DNA from: Watersipora subatra | Taxonomy: Eukaryota > Bryozoa > Gymnolaemata > Cheilostomatida > Watersiporidae | DNA length: 64,000 nucleotides | Direction: 5' to 3' | Assembly: GCF_963576615.1 (NCBI RefSeq) | Contig: NC_088708.1 | Span: forward strand, 2,852,001-2,916,000 | Shown here: piece by piece, positions 1 through 11,500 of the stretch | Layout of the letters: every line of letters starts with the position of its first letter | Numbering within the stretch: position 1 is the first letter of the stretch | Program-made: the position numbers and the translations under genes | The notes under the pieces: model-generated | The model's database searches: none | The model's input: the letters and a program-made list of their open reading frames with translations, nothing else | Told to the model about the DNA's origin: nothing

Positions 1-146
1 ATTTAATCCGTTCCGATATTTACTTGTGTGAAAACTGTCATGTGTGAAACCAAATATTCCTTGAATCTTTTTACATTCAAAAGCTCAAAAAGCCTATAAA
101 TATTTTAAATAGTTACAGTAAAACAGATGTGATAAATAAAACAATG

Positions 147-1029
147 TTAAAGGTTGACTTGCAACAAAATTCACATTACAGTTATTTGGCATCAAAAGAT
201 TCACCATGTCTTACTCTGTTGTGTTGTAGGTGCAAAATATGTGGAAATGTTATTACAAGCTCTTAAAAGCTCAAAAACGAAAAGCCGTCGTAGATTGGAA
301 TCTCTTTATTTCTCTGACGTATTCATTACAGTTTGGTTATCGTCTTGTCACGTGATGTTCTCACGTGAATTGAAAGGCCAATAAAAATCTCAATATCAAA
401 CTTGTCGTAGCACTAGTTTGTGACAAACACTTCGGGTTTTACCGAAGACCCCGTATCAAATATAGATGCTCGCTACTTTACAGTTTTGTTTCGGCTTGAA
501 CTAATCGTCAAGTCGTAATCTGATCATGTGACCCAATACTTTGAAAATAATTTTTGCAGCACTTTTCAATTATCACAGGTGACCAACAGGCTCGTCATTA
601 TTATCAGACAATGATATGTACTCCTTCGAGCCAAGTTTAAAAAGTTTAACGATTTTTACGGTAAGTTATAAGATATCAGTGCTAAAAGTGACAGCATTAC
701 AATGACGATAAAACAGACGCGAAAGAACAATAGACATAGTTTTATTGAATGCGTGAAGTATATTTGTGAAAATATTTCGATGAATGCGGTTCCATGAAAG
801 TAAACAGAAACCATCTCTCACAACTACGTCCCATTTGAGCCGTTTTGGAAAGCGAATCCGAACTACGGCAGTCTCGTGTGGCTGCGATTAAATGTTCGTT
901 TTTTTGCTTTTAAGAGCTTGTAATCACATTCCCATATATTTTGTACCTACAGCGCAACAGAGTAAGACATGGTGAATCTTATGATACCAAATAACTGTAA
1001 TGTGAATTTTGTTGCAAGTCAACCTTTAA
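147..1029. mobile_element. Inverted-repeat DNA element, family 1, copy 1
   Basis: An element of about 880 bp bounded by long inverted repeats. The left end begins TTAAAGGTTGACTTGCAAC and the right end reads GTTGCAAGTCAACCTTTAA. The two arms match over more than 100 bases, including a shared block around the words 'caccatgtcttactctgt' and 'aagctcttaaaagctc'. A second copy in the opposite orientation lies at 16974-17856. The short ORF inside the left arm is not convincing as a gene. The element is non-autonomous; its superfamily was not determined. Confidence 0.85.
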
Positions 1030-1907
1030 AGAATTAAATCAAGAGTCCAAATTGTATGGAAAAACTAACTTAATGAAGTAATAATACAAAAATGTTTTTT
1101 ATTACTGTTCTATAGAGAACATAACTAAAGGCTCAGCAATAAGACAATTCGGTGGCAGAAAGAGTAGTAGCTCTTTTTATGCAGCGTAACTTGCGCTAGA
1201 TATGCATCAAGTTAATATATTTTGTTTCTTTATTTTTAACTGCTTCCATCTTGTGTTACTTACAAAACTGTAGTGTTTGAAAATTTTGTATGTAGAAGTG
1301 AGCATAAGTTGAATTTGAACTGTATTCCAAAGAGAAGTTTGGTTTGCTGTTTATCAGTTTTTTTCTACAGCCGATTATGAGATTTTTCAAGATTTTTATG
1401 TAATACGCTCAGATGAGAACTACGGCCTAGTTTGCACTGAATGCAACTGAATACGCTACTGGTAGCAAGCTGACGCAACCAGTATGAGCGGAATTGTTTG
1501 GCTTAATCAAACATTACCATCAGCTTGAGCAATGACGTCATTTTAACATCTCAACGTCATTTGACAGCATCTATGTGAAAAGAATTGAATTGTGTTAAAC
1601 TAAATTTATATTTATAAACACTAGATGAATCCCTGACAAGTAATAAAATGGTTACCTAATTAATTTGAGTATTTTGAGCTAGTCAAAAAAAATTACTTTA
1701 ATAAAAGCTGTGTCTGAAGCCAGTTTAATAGTTGTTACCATAGAGTTATCTCCCCCTAGAGTGATAACTGTGCCTTCAACAACACGAGCGTTTCCGGTGC
1801 CAACAAGGAACGTTTAGGCCACGCCCCTTTTTGTGCTGGTCAGTCGTGGTGATTGACAGAACAATAACATCAGCCATGAGAATGATCATTAAATTTCACA
1901 GTTAAGA
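1030..1907. other. Intergenic, nothing recognised
   Basis: AT-rich DNA between two transposable elements. I see no ORF with codon-like structure, no RNA gene and no repeat shared with the rest of the window. Confidence 0.5.
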
Positions 1908-3106
1908 TACCCTAGGACACATGTATTTCGCTAGTATTTAGTTTCGTGAGCAGCATACAGAGTAAAATTTTGCTGCAACTTAATTTTGCAGCTCTGATAA
2001 GTGCGAAAATATAGTGATGTGACAATAAATGCAGTGGAACAAACATCATTAGATTCCTCAGGTCCAGTTCACTGGTACGAAATGTTTTTCAATTTGGGAC
2101 TACCGTACTTTTCGGACTATAAACCGCACCTCTATATAAGCTGCATCTGCTTTATTTTCCAAAAAACGATAATAAAACAATACATAAGCCACACCTTAGT
2201 ATAGGCCGCAGAACTAAGGACTGTGCTTTTCAACGTGGCAGCAACTTTGCCATTTAAAACAGAACAGTGCAGAACGGCACAGTTTCGTATTCGACGCTTT
2301 TTAACTTTGTGCCTAACGGGACAGTACGGTGAGGCATAGTTTCGTATTTTCTTTCACCGCTAGAAGCGCACTAATTGGAAATTCCCGTTAGTGTGCCCTA
2401 GCGGTGAAAGAAAAGCCACAGATTAGCCGCACCCTTATATAAGCTGCATGGCTCAAATCATCAGAAAAAAGTAACGGCTAATAGTCCGAAAAGTACGGTA
2501 GTTTGTATTTGTCAACCGAAGGTAGAAATGTGTAGGCGAGATCAATAATGCAATTTGATCGCTTGCTGCCATTTGTCTCCCGGACTATCAATGACGTCAA
2601 GGTCCCTGCAGCAGTGACTGATGTGGTACCAATATTAAAATTCAAGTATTCATAGCACGCGGTTTCGCGGTGGCCATGGCTCCGGGTTGTTATTGCTTTT
2701 GGTTGGTAATAAAATTCTTCACCACAGTAATTATTATTCAATTTTATGACTTTCCCTACCAGACTGTCATCAGGTACAAATTCAATGACTAAACTAATAT
2801 CATCATCTTCCTTATTTGTCTAGGCTTTTCCAAAAAAACTTATTATCTCAATTTGTTTTGCCATGCTGCTCAATCGGTGTATTAGCTATAATGAGTTTGG
2901 CAAAAATTGCCCAATGAGCCGAACCACACACGAAAATTGCCTGCATTTTTAATATGACGATTTTATTGTGAATGTCAACGAACAAAGCCATTTAATTTCG
3001 CGTTTCCGCTCGTTCGTTATGATAGTTCAGTTTCGCTCATGAAATTTTCGCGAGAGGATGTTGCCGCGAAAATTAGATGCCGCGAATACATAAGTGTCCT
3101 AGGGTA
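1908..3106. mobile_element. Inverted-repeat DNA element, family 2 (TACCCTAGGACAC ends), copy 1
   Basis: The ends read TACCCTAGGACAC and GTGTCCTAGGGTA. Subterminal sequence is shared in reverse with 28280-28461 (words such as 'actaaatactagcgaaatat' and the 'ggaacaaacat' region), which defines a second copy at 27361-28461. This copy is interrupted by a family 3 element at 2101-2500. No coding capacity was recognised. Confidence 0.75.
2101..2500. mobile_element. Short inverted-repeat element, family 3 (TACCGTACTTTTCGG ends), copy 1
   Basis: Exactly 400 bp, with near-perfect terminal inverted repeats TACCGTACTTTTCGGACTAT / ATAGTCCGAAAAGTACGGTA. The inner arms also pair (GCCGCACC and TATATAAGCTGCAT blocks on both sides), and a central hairpin carries GGTGAAAGAAA / TTTCTTTCACC. 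Other copies lie at 26751-27145 and 32655-33051, with a fragment at 49639-49730. Short elements with this kind of end are common in many animal genomes (from memory). It is nested inside the family 2 element. Confidence 0.85.
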
Positions 3107-3205
3107 GTAATTATTGCTCATATTAAAGAAATGATGATTATAGTTTATTACTCTAATATATGCTTATTATTTAAAGCAATTCCATACCTACATGACTTGC
3201 AAAGT

Positions 3206-4121
3206 CACTGAATAGATAGTGTTAAGCAAGTGAGTTAATGCAATCAGTTACTCCAATGATATACAGCCCTCACACATGGTGGCTGTATATCATTGGTTAC
3301 TCATAGATAAGATAGATAGTCATACTGAGGTTGTATTACATTAGTATGATGGGAAGCTAATCGACTACCATCAACTGAAAGTATTGACATTGTATGGTGA
3401 TAGAGTGATTCATTGACACCACAGTCCACAAACAGCCCTTGCATGTAATATTTGATTTCAATACATATCAATCAAATACATAGACTAGCTGAAAGCAAAG
3501 ATGTCCACTAGTTAGTGGACACTTTTGCTTGATGTAAGCACGCAAAATGTTTGAAAGTTAGAGTGGCAAATGTTGTTATATGTTAAATAAAATAAATTAC
3601 ACTTAATTATACTAAATTATAATTATATAAAAATAAAATAGACTTTGTTATTACCTTATTGATTATATAATTTTTCATTGTAATCATAGCTAAATAGATT
3701 ATATTTAGCCATTGCTAATTATTATACATTTACATTTAAACACATTTACAGTTTTATTTTTCTTCCTAATTTATTTCAACGAAACACTTCTTTCATGATA
3801 TGAAGTTTAAAAGTTGTAGTTGTTTGAAAAAGCTTGAAAACCTTAACAGTTATTTTCGTTTTCTTCTTAATTCATTTGAACTGCTTAAAAATATTTTCTC
3901 TTGATATGAAGTTTAAAAGTTAGAATGGTAAGTGTTATATAAAAATAAATTTTCTGTCCAAAGACTTTTTTATTACTCGGGCAACTCGGGTAGTACAGCT
4001 CATATTTGATGGCAGTCGATTAGCCTCCCATCACACTAATGTAATACAACCCCAGTATGACTATCTATCTTATCTATGAGTAACTGATTGCATTAACTCA
4101 CTTAACACTATCTATTCAGTG
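3206..4121. mobile_element. Inverted-repeat DNA element, family 4
   Basis: The left arm begins CACTGAATAGATAGTG and the right arm ends with the reverse of it (ACTATCTATTCAGTG). The arms pair for about 110 bp, to the ATCGACTACCATCAA / TTGATGGCAGTCGAT blocks. The interior of about 640 bp is AT-rich and non-coding. The left arm is interrupted at 3253-3296 by a tiny palindromic insert that the right arm lacks. Confidence 0.8.
3253..3296. mobile_element. 44-bp palindromic mini-insert with TTACT target duplication
   Basis: Perfect terminal inverted repeats CCAATGATATACAGCC / GGCTGTATATCATTGG surround a 12-bp centre. The insert is flanked by direct TTACT repeats (3248-3252 and 3297-3301). The matching position in the right arm of the surrounding element reads straight through with a single TTACT, so this is an insertion caught in one arm of an inverted repeat. 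Confidence 0.75.
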
Positions 4122-4747
4122 CCTTTGCCTTTTGGAGATAACTCTATCGTTGTTATGTTATGTGTAATGATCTTTCATGCAATCATGATCTTCAAGCGTG
4201 CTAATAATAACTAATAGTGCATACATTAAAGATGTGGTTGCCTCAAATTTGAGTTGATTTTAAAAGAAAGTATTTTTCTTTGTTTATCAGTTGATATGTT
4301 GTTTGTTGTGTTAGGCGATTTCATTGTCAAGATATTTAAAGATTAAAATCGAAAAAATTCGGTCGCGGTAAAAACGCTCATGCCAAATAAAACATGCCCA
4401 GACTTGCCCAAAATGATGTAACGCGTGATACAACCCGTCTGTCTCCATTTCTCGTATTCATATCGGCTATTGCAATAAAAGTCTAGTCTTATGCAGCTCT
4501 ATTGGCATATATTTTATCTTGTATTTTCTCGTATTGGCTAAAATAAAATTTTAACTCCGGCTACAGATACATTATTACCAATGTCTCAAAGGCCTCAAAC
4601 AAGGAAAATTAAAAACTTGTATTTTTAGCTCCTTCTAAATGCTGTGTAAACATCTTAGTACCGACTACCAATTCTACCGGTCTACGGTAATTCTGTCAAG
4701 CAAACTATGTAGAATAAGGTCTTTGTATCGGCACAGTTCCGTCCCTA
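4122..4747. other. Intergenic, nothing recognised
   Basis: AT-rich DNA with no convincing ORF or RNA gene. The short ORF starting at 4639 overlaps the palindromic mini-insert and looks accidental. Confidence 0.5.
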
Positions 4748-4754
4748 CCCACAC

Positions 4755-4831
4755 TAACGATATACAGCCTCCTAAAAGCCCCGCCCACATTATGCCCGTC
4801 GCCTATCCTGGGGTGGGGCTGTATATCATTG
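4755..4831. mobile_element. Related 77-bp palindromic mini-insert
   Basis: It shares the core ATATACAGCC / GGCTGTATAT with the 44-bp insert at 3253. The ends are TAACGATATACAGCC and GGCTGTATATCATTG. It is flanked by 7-bp direct repeats CCCACAC (4748-4754 and 4832-4838). The centre is GC-rich compared with its surroundings. Confidence 0.55.
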
Positions 4832-5249
4832 CCCACACCGAAAACTAGTTTCTTACTACCGTGAGTAAAATAAGCAAACTGCGTCTTTGAAAAGAAGATG
4901 TGGCGAAACCTACCACATCCCTAAAAGTCATAAACATTGTATAGTCGACTGTTAACGTTATCGAGTCTTTATTGGTATCAATGTGTAGAAAAAAATTCAC
5001 TGGTCACATTTGATTAGCTGATTCAAGTAATGTACTAAACAAATGGTCGAGCTATGCAAAAGTGCTGGTCCATTCAGCTCTGATTGTACTTCATAAATCC
5101 ATCTATCAGAATAGATTTTCACACAGGTGTCAACGGGGCTATGACGCATTCAATGTTCTGCAAATCATGTTTTGCATTATCTTCAACAATATTATTTCAT
5201 TATTTAATTTTTACAAGCAAAAAACTGTCCTCTCGGCATAAAGCTTCTA

Positions 5250-5438
5250 TTAAAAGTATCCATCAAGTCGTGGCCACTCACATAGTTTCAGCTGATACAA
5301 TAAGACAAATTCATCTACTGCAGCAAACTCAAACAAGACATCATGGTTTATGCAACACACATTCAAGTCTTTCTTTCCCATTTGTGGCAGTTTCCACACT
5401 GACAAAGCTGCTTCGGCTGGTGAGACCACATAAACATC
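5250..5438 (-). pseudogene. Decayed fragment with a C-x-C-G-N-C cysteine motif (P2X7 C-terminal-like)
   Basis: On the minus strand an intron-like acceptor (TTATAG) precedes a reading frame containing LCQCGNCHKWERK. After a frameshift near 5365 the reading continues in another frame as NVCCINHDVLFEF and stops at 5250-5252. The CxCGNC...CC arrangement resembles the cysteine-rich cytoplasmic C-terminal domain of P2X7 receptors, which also occurs in many unrelated, often transposon-associated invertebrate proteins (from memory). The frameshift argues for a relic. No upstream exon was identified. Confidence 0.35.
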
Positions 5439-8400
5439 CTATAATCAGTAAAACAAATGCAATAAATATATGTCATTCATAGATATGTCATTCTAACGCG
5501 TATCTATTGAAAGCTTTCAAATTGAGAGTTAGCTAGATTGCGAGTGTAATTTTAAAAATGAATAATTGTTTAACAAAAGCATAAGTACGCCAAGCCAACG
5601 ATTCGAAGCTTTGGTTCTAGAAGTTAAAGATTTGCATTGACCAATCGATTTTCTTCACTTTCTACAAGTGAGAAGTGAACATGTAAAGTCAAATGATAAA
5701 TCTAATTTACTAGCTAAAACTGCCATAGAAAATTTGAAGCAAATATAGCTTGGTGAAATGATAAAAAAAAATGATTGGTGATAGCAAAAAGTTATAATTT
5801 TATTAATTACTACATGTATTAATGAGGACTAAAATATTACATTTACTACATTCATCAATCTAAGCCATTGTATTGCTAGATGTTCTGGATTAGAAAGAAG
5901 CCGTCAAGGACTCACTGTACATACGTATCTCGCATGCGCAGGAAGTTACATTATAACCACAGACAGGGAAATATAATCTGAATGTAAACTCAACAGTATA
6001 TCTATAGGAGATTCAAAGTAAAAGATGGATTTACCTCCATTCTCCTATCTTCCTCCGTAGCACTTTAATCACCTGATGCACAGAAAACTCGGAGTCGCCT
6101 TCGCAGTAACTTTATAGTAATTTTTACAATTCTGTTGTTCGTCAATAAAATGTGTCGATCGAGTAATTCATTAAAGTAACGAGGTTACTTAATATAGTAA
6201 ATATCGATGTCCATGAGATTTAATAATAGAGTTAAATCCCTAAATTTGAGATGACGGACAACGCGTTTTACGAGTGATAACATTTATTACGACCTATATA
6301 AAAATTTCGTGCTGATAATTGGCTAATGAAGCGATCTTATATTTATCGCCCGTGGACTCTTTTCAGATGTATCACTAGTTACGTCATGAATGAAGCACCC
6401 GCTGGAATCTGAGCTTTTTAAAAGATGGCCTCATTCAAACGCATATATCTCTGGACAGGATTAGTCTACAAAGACATAAATGACATCAAATTGTAGCTGA
6501 TGTTTTAGCCTTTTATTGGTATTACTTTCATTAAATCGACCTTTTTGACGCAACCACATCTTTAACTCTTTGCGTGCTACAAGTCGTGTTGTATGGCTCT
6601 GCGCAGCGTTTGCGTATGGCCAAGAGCCATGTGGTGGGCTTTAGTAGGCTTAATACAAAACCTTAGCTAGTAGCCAATTAGTCAACCTTGTCTGTACTTG
6701 AACAAAAGGAAACAATCATCTCCCTGCATTAAGCCAATAGACAATAGGTTTACAGCCCAACCTAAGCTTAGTTTGCTTTGCAAAAAATTTACTTTTGTCT
6801 CAATTTATTTTTCGCAATGATCAGTTGTATCAGACGCAACACAGCTACAGAGGTTTTGATAGTTGTTATCTTGGAACTTCTGGTGATTATCTCCTGAGCA
6901 ATAGTACTTACTACCGAGAGAGATAATTCCATTTTTAGCAGTAATGATAATGCCATAAGCCATAATATTATTGATAACTCGGCTGACTCGGAACATCTTC
7001 ATGGTAGTAGCGCAAAAGACGAAAACATGACTGAGCTCATTCTGCAACACATTTAGTGGCATTTTATGGCATCAGCAGATGTAAAATTTTGTACTGATTA
7101 ACTTGGTATCCAAATATTTTTCATAGATGTTGTAGGTTGGAAAGTGATGACACTTTATATGTGCTTTTTCTCAAATATTAGGTTTTACCAAATATTTCAC
7201 TATATCCCAGTAAATAATATAATTTAGTAGTAAGTGTTAAAGGCAAATTAAGAATAAACCATGAGCAAACTTCATCTTTCTGATGAAATAACTGACGATG
7301 TCCTGTGTGAACTTGGCTTATGAATTGATGGTTACTAAATTATGATATCATTCTTTGTCACCCCTGCCAAAACAGCGTGTGTTGGAGTATTATGTGTACC
7401 TACACATATGTTGTATAGCTGCAGCAAGTGTTTTTATGAATACATCAAAGTGTTTTTTGCCCGCTCTTTTTAATGTCGATTCATTAGCTCGCTCAATTAA
7501 ATGGCACCCGTTAATGAATAATAGGTTGAAGTAACTTGACATTCCAGCATAATAAAACAGAATTATTGCAAATATCGTTTGGAGCTGGCCATAAAATGTG
7601 AAATAATATTAGTTACTGTATTCATTCCTCTTTGTAACGATAAGTATATTTCAAGTTGGCAATAATCTTAGTAACATTGTCCAACTAATTGTAAGGTGTA
7701 ATACAAAAATTCTTTGCCAATTTTGCAATTACCTGACCATTAAACACAATGTTGAGTGACTAGCTGATTGTAACTATTTCAAGAATCTCTATGTTCAGTA
7801 GAAACCTAATTGTTTTGCATGAAGAATTATTACCTAATTATTTGAAGAAGAATCGGCTTTCTATCTCTAAAATCTACGATATGTTTAAGCTCTGATATTA
7901 TTCTTTTACTCAAAAATCAAGTTACGATTTAGAAAGTTATATTATTCGTAATATATATATGAAAACAAATGTGCATTTTTTTCTAAATAACATGCTTTAT
8001 ATTTAATAACTATCAACTACAGCTTATTTAAACATGATCCTACTATCAACTTTACAATTTAATGGTTGTACCTCTGATTCATACTGCCCTGTCTTAGTGG
8101 TCATTTTGTTTGTATGTTGATTTCGCTTTTTAGCCTAATAGCTCATTTTTAGATAGATTTTCGAAACTCTTGGAGTTTTTGTTCAGTGAAATTACTTTTA
8201 GCAAGGTCAAAAATAATATTAACAGAAAGTTTGATTGGGTTTGAGTTTTTATTGTATTTTTTGTGTTAAAATTGACACATTTAATGTCATGGTAAGGGGA
8301 AGTGAAGAATCGAACCAAAAAGCTTAGCCTCTCTGGTTTATTTTAAGGTCGTCTCATTAAAATTCATTCTCAAGACTGGCCTGGTCTTATTTTTTGAGAA

Positions 8401-8513
8401 TAAATGGTACTTCATAGAATATTAACAATCTTATTTCTTACCATCTGCTATTGTAGAAAAGATGGCTTTACGAATATCGACCAAAGCACTGTATTATATC
8501 ATATATGTTTTAG
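5439..8513. other. Upstream DNA of the Ki-67-like gene; no gene resolved
   Basis: AT-rich sequence. I looked for exons of an FHA domain, which animal Ki-67 carries at its N-terminus, and did not find one. An 85-codon minus-strand ORF (6805-7062) and a short open plus-strand stretch on the same bases are both unconvincing. A possible small exon of the Ki-67-like gene (about 8456-8489, acceptor TTGTAG) is noted but not included. Confidence 0.4.
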
Positions 8514-8552
8514 GTCAAGCCACCACTCTCGTCTGAAGTTACAAAATCCAAG
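8514..8552 (+). CDS. MKI67: Ki-67-like gene, candidate exon 1 (39 nt)
   Basis: The acceptor is ATGTTTTAG and the donor AAG|GTACAT. It encodes VKPPLSSEVTKSK in phase 0, which joins in frame to the next exon. It is so short that its support is only splice signals and phase. Confidence 0.4.
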
Positions 8553-11500
8553 GTACATCCATTTTATTCAACACAGATGCAGTTCGTATGCGTTGTTGAT
8601 TTCATGCTGTGGATGTACATTATTTATTTTACAGATACCTCGAAACATCCGCTCCCCTAACCGAAGGGCCAGTCTGTTAGAAATAAATCAGCATTCGGAG
8701 AGAGCAGGTATATTGATTTCATTATATGTGACTTAATGTCTCATTACTACCACATGGTTCTGAACCGTAAGTTATGGCGGATTTTGTAGTTGCTAAGCGA
8801 AAGTCTACTTCTCCTGCCTGGACTAGTAGCAAAAGAAAAAAAGTATCATTTGGAGCCAATCTGAGTCCTGAGTTATTTGACCAAAGACTGCCTCCTGGAA
8901 CACCTGTCCGTAGGGGCTCAACGCCGTTTATTACAGCTGGTATGTCTCAGTCACCCTTTTTATATTTATCTACTCCTTTATTCACTAGTATCTTTGTAGA
9001 TTGGAATCTATCATAGTCTGAAATGAGACATTTTTAAATAAAAAGAATATAAGTTATAGCCATTTCATCTTGGAGCTTGAGATTACATTTATTTCCATCT
9101 GGTACCATAGAACCCTCCGTATCGTTTTACTAATTATGAATCTACCATGGTTTTAGGGCCGTTTCATAAATAAAATTCTCTCATTCGTATCACTATATCG
9201 CCTTTTTAACATTTTCACTACTGAATGCATATCACTTGTAATTGCTTAAATTACCGAGCCAATTTTTAACGCAATTTAAACCTCAGGCATGGCTGCAGGA
9301 AAGCCGCTACACGTTACCTCCAATTTGTCGTAAATACCTACATGCATTGGGAAGCTGAATAATTTCTCTATAAGTTGATCTACCTGTGCTGCAATTTTTT
9401 TAAGCTTTCAAATTTTTTAGGTATTGTAAATTTGAATTCATATTTTGATTTTATAAATGTATTTAAAATGTGCTATACAAGTTCATTATACTGATTGGTA
9501 TGTTTGGTAGTTTGCAGCAAAAATCGGTTGGCTTTTTATGTACAGTGCACCCTCGAGATACGGTTACCCTGATATACGATTTTTTCACCCTACGAAGTTG
9601 AACATCGTGAGATTTTCACCTCGCTATACGAATTTTATTTCACCATACGAATTTGAGAAAAATTTCGCCTGAGTTAAAGTTTGGTGGTCGGTGTGCTCAT
9701 AACGCACGTCGAAATAACAAAGATGCCGAAATGCGGTTTGCCGAAAACATTTAACAACGTTTAGAAGAGACATGATGACCGTCTTCTCTTAGGTCAGCGT
9801 TCCACGTGGGAAATTTTGTGAAAAGTACATAATCGAGAGCGAGTATTCATTTTTAGCGTTGTAATCTCTCTACAAGACAAAAAAAAATTATTTCTATGAC
9901 AACAGAGTTGGAGGTCATAAATAACTAGGAAGAAGACGCCTGTATTGTAAATATTGCCAAGTAATATGTTCGCAAACAATTGCAATTATTAAAAATAAGA
10001 AATTCGTTAAAGCAAGCACAAGAAGGAGCTTACGACTGACGACTTGAAGGAGTTGAAAGCAATACACGGGATGTAGAAGAGACATAAAAACCTACATCGG
10101 CAGAAAAGTGTTAAGTGTTAATTTACCGATGTGAACTGGTACATAAAAACATTACTGTACAGTGCGTATCATTATTTATCTTCTTTGTGTGGCATTTTTT
10201 TCATGCTTTATTCAATACATTTTATGTTTTATTTATTTCATTTTGAGGTTTCATTTTCTTGTTTAACCACGTCTTTGCAGATGGGCCTGTTTTTTACTAC
10301 GTAAATACAAATCATCGTATGTATGTAACTCATATATAACTAGCTACTCAAGATAGTTGACACATCCACATTACTTTCTAGAAGTTGCTAAAACCATACC
10401 CTGTAGGGTATAAATACGTACAAACCTCTGTATGTATGGTCACATTGATTTTTGTGCACGTTTCATTCAAGACAAACTACTGTACAACCTTCTCTGAATC
10501 CTTTTACAAATGTTAGCTAGCAATTTTCTGCACTGCACCAGCATTTACAGTGCACGAGCAAGCGTCATCCTCAATAAGTGATAATCCGCACTAAGTTAGC
10601 TTATTTTCTTCGAGCACTCTCTGTACCAGCAGCAAAGTTGTGTCTTCCTGGCAATTTCTGCTTTTTTCGACAAAAAAATGATAAACTAGATCAACAGTTC
10701 AAGTCACGTCACTCCAAAGGTGTGTACACTATAGTATATGTAGTGTATAGTAAATAAAATTTCATTTTTTGATGGCCATTATATGGTCAAGTGTACGAGA
10801 GGCCGCTTTTGAGAATTGCAACGCATGGCTTTTACGGGCATGTAAGGTTTTAACCAGACTTGCTAAAGGCTATAGTGAAAGCTGGGAAGCGAAAAGATTT
10901 TAGTGAGGAAAAGTTATAATTTAATGAAATCGTTAAAAATACATACTGAAACTCAGCTTTAACTAGCTTTGATTGTGTTTTAGTAAGCTAAACATATTTG
11001 AAGTAAATTAAAAGCTTATGTTATACGTACGTCTTGATAGTAAGGACTCCTTACCGTGCGTACTGCATTTCGTATACACATGATGTTGCATTTTACAGTT
11101 TTGCAGATCATAATCACTAGGTGCACTTAATACAATGCAGCTACTGTAGGTAACTATAGTTACTAAAGTTAACATACTATTTTGTTACTAATTTTCAATA
11201 TGTACTACATTTTTATAAAAATTTTGGACGATTTTTACCATTTTTTTGCATTGTGTAATTACAATAGTTTCTATACCCCTACATACGATTTTTTCACTAT
11301 GCGATGCCAATCTTGGAACGGATCAACATCGTATCTCGAGGGTGCACTGTACTTTGGAAGATGAGTCATGAGCCTCGATCCATGAAAACCCAGTTTAGCT
11401 AACCGCCATAATGCTATCAAATGGCGTGCTGCAAATTTATAAGTTGTTGAATTATAATCTATCGAATGATACAAATATTTATTCAAAATCAAGTGACATA

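Noticed and set aside
6805-7062. An 85-codon minus-strand ORF with a competing open stretch on the plus strand
   Set aside because: Neither has recognisable motifs, convincing splice signals or a repeat relative in the window.
1-8513. A search for FHA-domain exons of the Ki-67-like gene
   Set aside because: No FHA-like GR-x(n)-S-x-x-H pattern was found in plausible exons. The domain may be outside the window or absent.
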